Shown here piece by piece: positions 1 through 6,143 of a DNA stretch of 10,074 bases. The position numbers were made by a program, and so were the translations under genes. The stretch covers positions 1 to 10,074 of the forward strand of contig CAMJDE010000048.1 of the NCBI GenBank assembly GCA_946404295.1. Direction: 5' to 3'. The number at the start of each line of letters is the position of its first letter. The first letter of the stretch is position 1. Source of the DNA: an uncultured Clostridia bacterium. Lineage in GTDB: Bacteria > Bacillota > Clostridia > Oscillospirales > CAG-272. The notes under the pieces were generated by a model. The model saw only the letters and a program-made list of their open reading frames with translations. It did no database searches and was not told where the DNA came from.

Positions 1-51
1 GGTATGTAATCCGCTTGCATCGCAAGCGGTATGTAATCGCGGCGAAGCCGC
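1..51 (-). repeat. Left palindrome array, inverted orientation
   Basis: Two short palindromes are seen here. One is CCGCTTGC-ATC-GCAAGCGG (11-29) and the other is GCGGC-GAA-GCCGC (39-51). Each is preceded by GGTATGTAAT, at 1-10 and 28-37. That word is the reverse complement of the ATTACATACC spacer in the long array at 300-596, so this is the same repeat family in the opposite orientation. The array is cut by the window start, so its true length is unknown. I do not recognise a named repeat family. Confidence 0.75.
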
Positions 52-53
52 TT

Positions 54-294
54 CCCTTGCCTCCCCTACGGGGTTAGCGAGCGAAAAACAGTCCTGTGGA
101 CTGTTTTTCGGGAAGCGGTCTTGCCCAAAGCAAGGAGCGCGCGGCGTGCGCCACGCCGCACGACGCGGGCGACTATGCGACGGTGAGCGCGTTGGTGGCA
201 CGGCTTGCCGTGACGGAAGGGGCAACCGAGGACCGTTGATAGAAGCCCCTTCCACCGCTGACGCGGTCCCCCTCCCCCGTTGGGGAGGCAGGGG
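54..294. mobile_element. MITE-like element with terminal inverted repeats
   Basis: Positions 54-73 and the reverse complement of 275-294 match at 18 of 20 bases (core TGCCTCCCC, then ACGGGG), giving a 241-bp element with terminal inverted repeats. The interior is a chain of hairpins: 82-94/98-110 (13 bp, perfect), 141-148/152-159 (8 bp), 199-203/208-212, 215-223/245-253 (9 bp around a 21-nt loop), 254-258/263-267, and 271-277/282-288. No reading frame inside looks like a protein. Structure, size and lack of coding fit a non-autonomous miniature element. No clear target-site duplication is visible at the edges, so mobility is inferred. It could instead be a fixed structured repeat. Confidence 0.5.
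82..110. terminator. Perfect 13-bp hairpin with A5/T5 flanks
   Basis: A 13-bp perfect stem (82-94 with 98-110) has a three-base TGT loop. The stem carries A5 on its left side and T5 on its right, so ACAGTCC-TGT-GGACTGT followed by TTTTT reads as an intrinsic terminator on either strand. It lies inside the MITE-like element, with no gene ending nearby in the window. It could act on a gene to the left of the window, or it may simply be part of the element's folded structure. Confidence 0.4.
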
Positions 295-335
295 TACGTC
301 GCCCTGCGGGCGAATGACATACTGCCCTTCGGGCA

Positions 336-452
336 GATTACATACCGTTCTTCGAACGGATTACATGCCGCCCTGCGGGCGGATTACATCCACCCCTTCG
401 GGGTGATTTGGTACGGCAGATTACATACCGTTCTGCGAACGGATTACATACC
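336..452 (+). repeat. 117-bp direct repeat, copy 1
   Basis: Bases 336-452 are identical to 465-581 by direct reading, an offset of 129 nt with 12 nt (453-464) between copies. Each copy spans four complete palindromes plus the 14-nt GATTTGGTACGGCA insert. The perfect identity points to a recent tandem duplication within the palindrome array, or a current homogenising process. Confidence 0.9.
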
Positions 453-464
453 ACGCTGTGCTTG

Positions 465-581
465 GATTACATACCGTTCTTCGAACGGATTACATGCCGC
501 CCTGCGGGCGGATTACATCCACCCCTTCGGGGTGATTTGGTACGGCAGATTACATACCGTTCTGCGAACGGATTACATACC
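465..581 (+). repeat. 117-bp direct repeat, copy 2
   Basis: Second perfect copy of the 117-bp block at 336-452. The copies diverge immediately outside both ends (A/G on the left, A/G on the right), so the duplicated boundaries are well defined. The palindrome between the copies (centre 458, CCACGC-TGT-GCTTGG) is the only one in the array with a broken base pair. Confidence 0.9.
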
Positions 582-644
582 GCGCTCCGCGCGGATTTGG
601 AACGGAGAAGCGAAAAAAGCGAACAAAAAACGGTCGGAAACGGC

Positions 645-673
645 TTGCAAAAAAAAGGAAAAAGAGATATAAT
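645..673 (+). promoter_or_regulatory. Sigma-A promoter for the glycosidase-like gene
   Basis: TTGCAA (645-650) and a perfect TATAAT (668-673) are separated by exactly 17 nt, a near-consensus vegetative promoter. Transcription should start around 680, giving a leader of about 48 nt. It lies about 50 bp beyond the end of the palindrome array. Confidence 0.8.
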
Positions 674-688
674 AGATACGAATATTGC

Positions 689-706
689 AAAAAGCGCGGC
701 TTTTTT
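689..706 (+). promoter_or_regulatory. Small hairpin with T-tract in the leader
   Basis: AAAAAGC (689-695), loop GCG, GCTTTTT (699-705) forms a 7-bp hairpin ending in a six-T run, about 9 nt after the predicted transcription start and before the ribosome site AAAGGG (715-720). It resembles a weak early terminator or attenuator. The stem is mostly A-T, so it may have little effect. Confidence 0.3.
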
Positions 707-727
707 CGCCGAATAAAGGGTAAAGAT

Positions 728-2473
728 ATGAGAAAGAGTTATCGGGACGGAAGGATCGTCGTCGCGGCAAAACAATTTGAAGAGGTGGTCTACGACGTCT
801 CTTCAAACGACCTGCACGTCAAGTTCGACGGCAAGGGCGGGATCGCAGACTATACCGTCGTCAATCAGAGCGTCGGCTACGTCACCCGCACCTTTCTCGG
901 CGTTTTTATCAAGGGTGAGAACGTCGGCGCCTTCTGCGACAAGACCGTCGAATGCGGCGGGCGGACGCAGAAGATCACGCTGAAAAAGGGGGGCGTGCGG
1001 ATCACGGTCCTGCAGTTCGTCCCCATCGTCGGCAACGCGGTCTTTTACGAGATCAAGGCGAGCGCGGCGGGCGATTACGATTTCGTATTCGACCTCGGCA
1101 AGGCGACGAACGGCTTTAATTACGCGTCGAACGGCGATTGCCGCAATATTCCCGGAAACGCCTCGGTCTGTCTGCATACGGACAAGAGCGCGCGCCTGGT
1201 CCTCTCCTACGATACCGACGCGACCTACTGCCGGAAACTTCTCTCCCGCTTCGCGACCCTGAAAAAGCAAGTCCTTGACGAGTTCCGGAACTTGAAGATC
1301 CCCGCGTCCGCCAGGACCGAAAAGGAAAAAGCCCTCTATACGGTGAGTTTCTTCTCCGCGCTCGAAAACTATAAGGAGATCGGGGCGTACAAGGGTTTTT
1401 CCGCCGCGAGCATAGCCAACGACCCGGTCCGTTCTTATTTTTCGGACGTTTTCACGGTCGCCCCGGCGATGCTCAAAACCCGCCCCGCGCTCGTCCGGAA
1501 CGAGATCCTGACGCTCGCGTACGGGATCAAGGAGAACGGGGAGTGCCCCGCCGGCGTGACCTTCCAATTTCAGCCGCGTCTCCATTACTACTACGACAGC
1601 GCGAGTTGTTTCGTCCTTTCGGTCTACGACTATATCAACCACACGGGCGACCTCTCGCTGCTCGACGAGAAAGTGAACGGAAAGTCCGTTTATCAGCTTT
1701 GTCTGCTCGCCCTCGACAAACTTTCGGGGTACGAGGACGAAACGGGGCTGATCGTCAAAAGCGGGCAGTACAACAAACGCGACTGGGCGGACGAAGTCAA
1801 CCGGACGGGTTACGTCACCTACGTCGAACTGCTCTACGCCCGCGCGCTCGATTGTCTCTCCCGCATCGCGGGGACGCGCGACAAGACCCGCGCCGCCCGG
1901 TATCACAGAATGTTTCTGCGCACGAAGAACGCGATCAACGAGCATCTCTGGGACGACGGAAAGGGCTATTATATCAACTATCGGGACGGCGATTTCGTCG
2001 AGGATAACCTGTCGGTCGATACGATCCTCGCGGTCCTCTTCGGCATTTCCGACAAGAACCGGACCGAGCGCCTGCTCGACGTCTTCTCGGCGATCCTCGA
2101 AACGAGAAACAACGCGGCGCAACCCGCGGGCGACTTCGGCGTGACGTGCGTCTGGCCTCCCTACCGCGGGACCGATCGGCTCTTCAACCGCTCCACGCAG
2201 CAATACGATTACCTCAACGGCGCCGCCTGGCCGTACTGGTCCGCTTTGGTCGCCTACGCGCAGAAGATGAACGGGCGCGACCCCTCCTACGCGCTCTTGT
2301 CCCCGTTCGATTGGTGCGTCAAGAACGGCTGCTATTCGCTCGCCAAGTGCTACTCTCCCTGCGGCGTCGACGACACGCCGCTGTTCTCCTCCAACTGCGC
2401 CTTCGCTTGGTACTACGACTGGGCGGACGGCGACTATTTCAAGGAAAACGAAGCCGTCTGGAAAACGAAATAA
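728..2473 (+). CDS. Six-hairpin glycosidase-like protein, specificity unknown
   Basis: This 581-residue protein has no signal peptide or membrane segment, so it is probably cytoplasmic. Residues 1-190 look like a beta-rich N-terminal domain. Residues 200-570 carry the aromatic, repeated-helix pattern of (alpha/alpha)6-barrel glycosidases (the MGH1/GH63/GH78-like clan). Landmarks are YYYDSASCFVLSVYDY (287-302), a D-W-A-D-E cluster (352-356) that is the best candidate for acidic catalytic residues, EHLWDDGKGYY (405-415) and YLNGAAWPYW (495-504). These are the kinds of motif seen in trehalase/glucosidase and debranching-type enzymes, but I cannot assign a substrate. The start has AAAGGG 7 nt upstream. 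The gene is monocistronic, with its own promoter and two downstream terminator hairpins. The fold assignment is fairly secure; a hydrolytic role is inferred. Confidence 0.7.
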   Translation: MRKSYRDGRIVVAAKQFEEVVYDVSSNDLHVKFDGKGGIADYTVVNQSVGYVTRTFLGVFIKGENVGAFCDKTVECGGRTQKITLKKGGVRITVLQFVPIVGNAVFYEIKASAAGDYDFVFDLGKATNGFNYASNGDCRNIPGNASVCLHTDKSARLVLSYDTDATYCRKLLSRFATLKKQVLDEFRNLKIPASARTEKEKALYTVSFFSALENYKEIGAYKGFSAASIANDPVRSYFSDVFTVAPAMLKTRPALVRNEILTLAYGIKENGECPAGVTFQFQPRLHYYYDSASCFVLSVYDYINHTGDLSLLDEKVNGKSVYQLCLLALDKLSGYEDETGLIVKSGQYNKRDWADEVNRTGYVTYVELLYARALDCLSRIAGTRDKTRAARYHRMFLRTKNAINEHLWDDGKGYYINYRDGDFVEDNLSVDTILAVLFGISDKNRTERLLDVFSAILETRNNAAQPAGDFGVTCVWPPYRGTDRLFNRSTQQYDYLNGAAWPYWSALVAYAQKMNGRDPSYALLSPFDWCVKNGCYSLAKCYSPCGVDDTPLFSSNCAFAWYYDWADGDYFKENEAVWKTK

Positions 2474-2480
2474 AGAAAGA

Positions 2481-2502
2481 GGGCTCCCCTTCACGGGAGC
2501 CC
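2481..2502. terminator. Hairpin between convergent genes (acts mainly on minus strand)
   Basis: GGGCTCCC (2481-2488) pairs perfectly with GGGAGCCC (2495-2502) around a 6-nt loop. Read on the minus strand it is followed by TCTTTCTTTATTT, a good T-rich tail, so it should terminate the ceramidase-like transcript. On the plus strand only TTT follows. Confidence 0.7.
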
Positions 2503-2506
2503 TTTC

Positions 2507-2532
2507 GCGGGTGTTCCCCGCTTTTATTTTTT
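2507..2532 (+). terminator. Intrinsic terminator of the glycosidase-like gene
   Basis: GCGGG (2507-2511) pairs with CCCGC (2517-2521) and is followed directly by TTTTATTTTTT (2522-2532). The T-tract overlaps the stop codon of the opposing gene. With the hairpin at 2481-2502 it makes a compact pair of terminators, one for each convergent transcript. Confidence 0.7.
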
Positions 2533-4014
2533 GAAGAACCCGTCGATCAGTTCAAGCGACTCGCGGACGAGGATATCCCCGCCCTCGTGCCCGACGTAAC
2601 CGCTCGAGATATAGGCGCTGTAGTGCCCGCCCTTTTCGGCTTTTTCGGTCGGCAGATAGCCGAGCGCGCCGCAGCAGAGCTGGATCTCGAAGGTCTGGGT
2701 CGCGGCGCTTCTTGCGCGGATCTGGTTGCCGAAATCGAGGAAGAGTTCGAAGGGACAGGTGACGAAAGCGACGCGCCCGAGCCGGATCGCGTGGACCTCG
2801 GTATCGACCGTCTCGAAGATCTCCTGCGACTCGTAGCGTTTCAGGGTCCCCGCGTACACGTAAAGTTCGGCGGAATCCTTGTAGTCGAGCGTCTTCTTGT
2901 CCTTGAGCGCCTCTTTTAAGACGCGCGCGGCTTCCGCCGCCTCGGCGTCGGTCACGCGGCGCAGAGGGAGGTGCAGATGCTTCACGACGTGGGCGAGATT
3001 CCCTTCGGTAAAGACCGTCCCGATCTCCTCCATCTCGCTCTCGATCTCGTTATAGATGCGGCGCCCCGCCTTCCAGGTTCCCTTCACGTCGAACATCGAC
3101 GGATCGGCAAAGCGTTCCTTCGGGTCGATCCGGGTGACGTTCGGATCCTTGATCGGCGTTTCGGGTTCGACCCAGCGGATCAGGTCGCGCGGGCATTGGT
3201 CGCCCGCCGGCGAGACCAAACCGAGCAGTTTGAAGTCGGCGCCGTGCTTTTCGCGGAGCAGGATCTTGACCTTTCCCCAGTAGTCCGCCGAGATCACGCT
3301 GCGCTGCTCCATAATCTGCGCGGGACAGGCGATATTCGCAACCACCCCCGTCATTTTTCCACTCTTGTCGTAGATATAGAGCAACTCCATTCCGCTGTCG
3401 CAGCCGCCCTCGAGCGAAACGAAGGTCGCGCGGTCGGCGTCGCCCCACATTCTGGCGCTCCCGTCGGAGTAGGTCGCGCGGCGGTTCATCCCGACGGCGA
3501 CCCGCCCGAATCCCTGCGCAAATCCGCCCTCGTCGAGGTGATCGTACGCCTCGAGCACCGAGCGGGCGATCCGCTCGACCAGAATGTCGCGCGCCTCGTC
3601 GGGCTGAATACAGTCGGTCGACGTGATCTGCGGGATATACGTGCAGTCGGCGGGCATATAGTCGCGGATGACCCCGAGCGTGCCGCCCTCGTACGCCCGC
3701 ACGCCGCCCTCGGCTTGCTCGTAGACGTAGGAGTTGTGGATGTGCACGGCGTGGAGCATGATCTTGTCGGTATCGATTTCCTTGTTTTGTTCGCCGACGC
3801 GCGCCCGTACGCGCAGACACAGGTCGCGCCCGACCCCCTCGAGGTCGCAGGAGCAGAAGAACGCCTGTTCCCCGTCCTCCTCGACGGCAAGCGTGGTGAC
3901 GGTGATGGGCGTTTCCACCTCACTCGTGACGCGCTCGAAAAACTCGCCCGCAAGCGAGATAGGACGATCGGGAACAAGACTGACCTCCGACCAACCGAAC
4001 CGAATCCTTGACAT
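2524..4014 (-). CDS. Neutral/alkaline ceramidase-like hydrolase, cytoplasmic
   Basis: This 496-residue protein resembles the N-terminal catalytic domain of neutral/alkaline non-lysosomal ceramidases and related uncharacterised hydrolases. Seen in sequence: FFCSCDLEGVG (52-62); VHIHNS (90-95), where the family has a metal-binding HTHSG; ISADYWG (241-247); SPAGDQCPRD (268-277); CPFELFLDFG (420-429), with a candidate metal ligand Glu423; and GYLPTEKAEKGG (452-463), with Tyr453. Around 229-233 it reads ACPAQ, where relatives usually have a His-Pro. There is no signal peptide, unlike secreted ceramidases, so it is probably cytoplasmic with a small substrate. The start has AAGGAG 9 nt upstream. It lies 28 bp after the AraC gene and is probably co-transcribed with it, divergent from the galactonate genes. 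True ceramidase activity is unlikely; the substrate is unknown. Confidence 0.65.
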   Translation of the reverse strand: MSRIRFGWSEVSLVPDRPISLAGEFFERVTSEVETPITVTTLAVEEDGEQAFFCSCDLEGVGRDLCLRVRARVGEQNKEIDTDKIMLHAVHIHNSYVYEQAEGGVRAYEGGTLGVIRDYMPADCTYIPQITSTDCIQPDEARDILVERIARSVLEAYDHLDEGGFAQGFGRVAVGMNRRATYSDGSARMWGDADRATFVSLEGGCDSGMELLYIYDKSGKMTGVVANIACPAQIMEQRSVISADYWGKVKILLREKHGADFKLLGLVSPAGDQCPRDLIRWVEPETPIKDPNVTRIDPKERFADPSMFDVKGTWKAGRRIYNEIESEMEEIGTVFTEGNLAHVVKHLHLPLRRVTDAEAAEAARVLKEALKDKKTLDYKDSAELYVYAGTLKRYESQEIFETVDTEVHAIRLGRVAFVTCPFELFLDFGNQIRARSAATQTFEIQLCCGALGYLPTEKAEKGGHYSAYISSGYVGHEGGDILVRESLELIDGFFKK

Positions 4015-4042
4015 AACGAATCTCTCCTTTTCAAACAGATTT

Positions 4043-4846
4043 TCAGTGACGGAAAAACGCCGACTGCTCTTTTTCGAGGTATTCCTTCGGCGAACAGCCG
4101 AACTCCTCCCGGAACGCCCGGTAGAAGGTACGCACCGAGCGGAACCCGCTCTCCAGCACGCAGAACTCGGTGCTGTACTTGCGCTCGTTCAGCAGCGTGA
4201 CGACGTTTTTCAGCCGCAGGAAGTTGATGTAGCGCAGGATCCCGACGTTGACGCTCGATTTGAACAGTCCCGAAACGTAACTCGCGTTGTACCCGAAATG
4301 CGCCGCGATCGACGAAAGCGAGATCTCCTCCCGGAAATGCTCGTGGACGTAGAGCAGGATCTTCGAGATCAGGTCGGATCCCGTATAGGACGCGCCCTCC
4401 TCGAATACGACGTTCCGGGCGATCACGCCGAGGATGACGTAGAGGTTCCCCTTCATGATCAGGGGGTCCTTCTCGTTCTCGCGGATCTCGCGGAAGCAGG
4501 CGAAGATCTTGTCCGCCGCCTCGCCCGCCGTAATAAAGGGGTTCGCGATGGTCTTCCCGGCAACCGACTCGGTAAAATCGCGGCAGATCTCGGGCGGCAG
4601 GATCAGGACGCTGAAATGCGCGTCCCGGACCGGGGTATACAGATGCGTGTCGTAACTCAGAGCGACCGACAGTTCGCCGCGCCGGAGACGCTTGCGGTGA
4701 TCGTTCACCAGAGCGTCGATCTCTCCGTCGGTCACGATGCAGATCTCGATCTGCGAATGAAAATGAAAATCGCCGTTGCCGTTGTGGTAATCAATAATGC
4801 GAAAAGTCCGATCGAGCTCCCGCTCGATCCCGAATTTGGCTTGCAC
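4043..4846 (-). CDS. AraC-family transcriptional regulator
   Basis: This is a 267-residue regulator from the GTG start. Residues 20-95 form a cupin-like sensor domain with an FHFHSQIEI motif (27-35). Residues about 160-258 hold the double helix-turn-helix: first around EISLSSIAAHFGYNASYVSGLFK, second around GFRSVRTFYRAFREEFGCSPKEYL. I chose GTG at 4846 because AGAGGAGGAA sits 6 nt ahead of it. The upstream in-frame ATG at 4903 would add 19 residues but has no ribosome site. It is the first gene of a minus-strand pair with the ceramidase-like enzyme and divergent from dgoD-eda-kdgK, so it probably controls both arms in response to galactonate or a related sugar acid. That is inference. In E. 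coli the dgo regulator is instead GntR-type. Confidence 0.88.
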   Translation of the reverse strand: MQAKFGIERELDRTFRIIDYHNGNGDFHFHSQIEICIVTDGEIDALVNDHRKRLRRGELSVALSYDTHLYTPVRDAHFSVLILPPEICRDFTESVAGKTIANPFITAGEAADKIFACFREIRENEKDPLIMKGNLYVILGVIARNVVFEEGASYTGSDLISKILLYVHEHFREEISLSSIAAHFGYNASYVSGLFKSSVNVGILRYINFLRLKNVVTLLNERKYSTEFCVLESGFRSVRTFYRAFREEFGCSPKEYLEKEQSAFFRH

Positions 4847-4850
4847 GTCG

Positions 4851-4860
4851 TTCCTCCTCT
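4851..4860 (-). promoter_or_regulatory. Strong ribosome site fixing a GTG start
   Basis: On the minus strand AGAGGAGGAA contains a full AGGAGG, 6 nt before the GTG at 4846-4844. No comparable site precedes the longer ATG candidate at 4903-4901, so this sets the start of the AraC-type regulator. Confidence 0.8.
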
Positions 4861-4903
4861 CCAAAACCTGAAAAACTGTCCCGGAAAAAGCAAAGAATGG
4901 CAT

Positions 4904-4955
4904 TTGTGTGAACCATTTTGTGATATAATTATAACACAGGAATCAAAAAAAACAA
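4904..4955. promoter_or_regulatory. Symmetric divergent promoter of the galactonate locus
   Basis: The near-palindrome GTG-A-TATAATTATA-A-CAC (4920-4937, one non-pairing position per side) holds overlapping -10 boxes. The plus strand has TATAAT at 4924-4929, preceded by TGA (extended -10). The minus strand has TATAAT at 4933-4928, preceded by TGT (also extended). The minus arm has a possible -35 TTGTTT (4955-4950) with a 16-nt gap. The plus arm has only TTGTGT (4904-4909) at a short 14-nt gap, so it probably relies on the extended -10 or an activator. Direct repeats CATTTGTG (4901-4908) and CATTTTGTG (4914-4922) are possible regulator half-sites. Predicted starts are near 4936 (+) and 4921 (-). 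Confidence 0.65.
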
Positions 4956-4984
4956 GCACTTTTTCAAAAAAGGCGGAAAGCAGA

Positions 4985-6133
4985 ATGAAAATCAAGAACG
5001 TCAACACCTATTTCGTCCGTCCGCGTTGGGGCTTTGTCGAGATCACGACCGACGCCGGCGTCGTCGGCTGGGGCGAAGCGGTGCTCGAAGGGCACGCCGC
5101 CGCGGTCCTCGCCTGCGTCAACGAGATGAAGGACTACCTGCTCGACAAGGATCCCGCCGATATCGAAGGGATCTGGGAGACGCTCTACCGCGCCGGCTTC
5201 TATCGCGGGGGCGGCGTGATGATGAGCGCGATCGCGGGCATCGATCAGGCGCTCTGGGATATCAAGGGCAAGGTTTTCGGCGTCCCGGTCTATCAGCTGC
5301 TCGGCGGCAAGTGCCGCGAGAAGATGAAGGTCTACTCGTGGATCGGCGGCGACCGTCCCTCCGACGTCGGAGCCGCGGCGAAGGAGAAGAAGGACGCGGG
5401 ATTTACCGCCGTCAAGATGAACGCGACCGAGGAACTGCAGTTCGTCGACACCTACGACAAGATCGACGCGGTGCTCGAGCGCGTCGCGGCGATCCGCGAG
5501 AGCTGCGGCAAGTATTTCGGGATCGCGATCGACTTCCACGGACGGGTACATAAACCGATGGCGAAGGTCCTTGCCAAGAAACTCGAGGAGTTCGATCCCA
5601 TGTTCATCGAGGAGCCCGTGCTCTCGGAGAATATGGAGTATTTCAAGGAGATCGCGGCGGCTTGCAATATCCCGATCGCGACGGGCGAGCGCCTCTTCTC
5701 CAAGTGGGATTACAAGCGGCTCTTCTCAGCCGGCGGAGTCGATATCATCCAGCCCGACCTCTCGCACGCGGGCGGGATCACCGAGGTCAGAAAGATCGCC
5801 GCGATGGCGGAGGCGCACGACGTGGCGCTGGCGCCGCATTGCCCGCTCGGACCGATCGCCCTCGCCGCCTGCCTGCAGGTCGACGCCGTCAGTTACAACG
5901 CCTTCATTCAGGAGCAGAGCATCGGGATCCACTACAACGTCGGCAAGAGCGTGCTCGACTACGTGAAGAACGGCGAGGACTTCAAGTTCACCGACGGCTT
6001 CGTCGGTCTGCCGAAACTGCCCGGGCTCGGGGTCGAGGTCAACCGCGAACTCGTCCTGGAAGAAAACAAGAACCCCCACAACTGGAAGAATCCCGTCTGG
6101 CACCACGCCGACGGATCGGTCGCCGAATGGTAA
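4985..6133 (+). CDS. dgoD: D-galactonate dehydratase
   Basis: This 382-residue enzyme of the mandelate racemase/enolase superfamily dehydrates D-galactonate to 2-keto-3-deoxy-D-galactonate, using Mg2+, in the cytoplasm. It matches E. coli DgoD in length and closely in sequence from end to end, including YRAGFYRGG (68-76), SAIAGIDQALWDIKGK (81-96), QPDLSHAGGITE (256-267) and the C-terminal SVAEW. Metal ligands Asp183, Glu209 and Glu235 and catalytic His185 (DFHGR) and His285 (APHCPLGP) fall at the E. coli positions. The open frame runs far upstream, but this ATG is chosen because it gives the family N-terminus (MKIKNVNTY) and lies about 49 nt from the predicted transcription start. The ribosome site is weak (AAGGCGGAAAG). 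It is first in a three-gene operon. Close relatives can act on other sugar acids, but galactonate is well supported. Confidence 0.95.
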   Translation: MKIKNVNTYFVRPRWGFVEITTDAGVVGWGEAVLEGHAAAVLACVNEMKDYLLDKDPADIEGIWETLYRAGFYRGGGVMMSAIAGIDQALWDIKGKVFGVPVYQLLGGKCREKMKVYSWIGGDRPSDVGAAAKEKKDAGFTAVKMNATEELQFVDTYDKIDAVLERVAAIRESCGKYFGIAIDFHGRVHKPMAKVLAKKLEEFDPMFIEEPVLSENMEYFKEIAAACNIPIATGERLFSKWDYKRLFSAGGVDIIQPDLSHAGGITEVRKIAAMAEAHDVALAPHCPLGPIALAACLQVDAVSYNAFIQEQSIGIHYNVGKSVLDYVKNGEDFKFTDGFVGLPKLPGLGVEVNRELVLEENKNPHNWKNPVWHHADGSVAEW

Positions 6134-6143
6134 GGAGAACGGA

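Larger units (their letters stand above)
300..596 (+). repeat. 23-nt-period palindrome array, 12 units
   Basis: Twelve odd-centred palindromes have centres at 306, 329, 352, 375, 398, 435, 458, 481, 504, 527, 564 and 587. The step is exactly 23 nt except for two steps of 37 nt (398-435 and 527-564), where the extra 14 nt GATTTGGTACGGCA is inserted. Each unit is roughly a 6-bp stem around a T-N-C/T loop; the core CTNCG holds except for CTGTG at 458. It is followed by an 8-nt spacer, ATTACATA/G/C. Outer arm bases differ between units (GTT/AAC, GCC/GGC, CCC/GGG, GCG/CGC) but stay complementary within a unit; only the 458 unit is imperfect. The array ends with GATTTGGAACGG (592-603), a relative of the 14-nt insert. 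It is non-coding and of unknown function. Confidence 0.85.

Noticed and set aside
146..406. Small coding gene inside the MITE-like element
   Set aside because: The frame crosses several perfect inverted repeats and the element boundary, with no ribosome site and an Arg/Gly-rich composition; the DNA structure explains the sequence better.
300..596. CRISPR array
   Set aside because: The constant part is only about 8 nt, the intervening units are palindromes related to each other, the period is 23 nt, and no cas genes are present.
280..672. Open reading frame running through the palindrome array
   Set aside because: The array stays open in more than one frame because of its composition. The repeat period (23 nt) is not a multiple of three, so the peptide does not repeat unit by unit. 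There is no ribosome site, and the sequence is better explained as structured repeats.
803..2494. 563-residue open frame on the minus strand
   Set aside because: It lies entirely opposite the glycosidase-like gene, has low-complexity Arg/Val/Gly/Asp composition typical of an antisense shadow in GC-rich DNA, and has no ribosome site or recognisable domain.
4844..4903. ATG start at 4903 for the AraC-type regulator
   Set aside because: No ribosome site precedes it, while GTG at 4846 has AGGAGG at ideal spacing. The extra 19 residues do not resemble the family N-terminus.
3734..4984. N-terminal extension of the dgoD reading frame
   Set aside because: The frame stays open upstream, but that part is antisense to the AraC and ceramidase-like genes and crosses the divergent promoter. 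The ATG at 4985 gives the exact family length and catalytic numbering.
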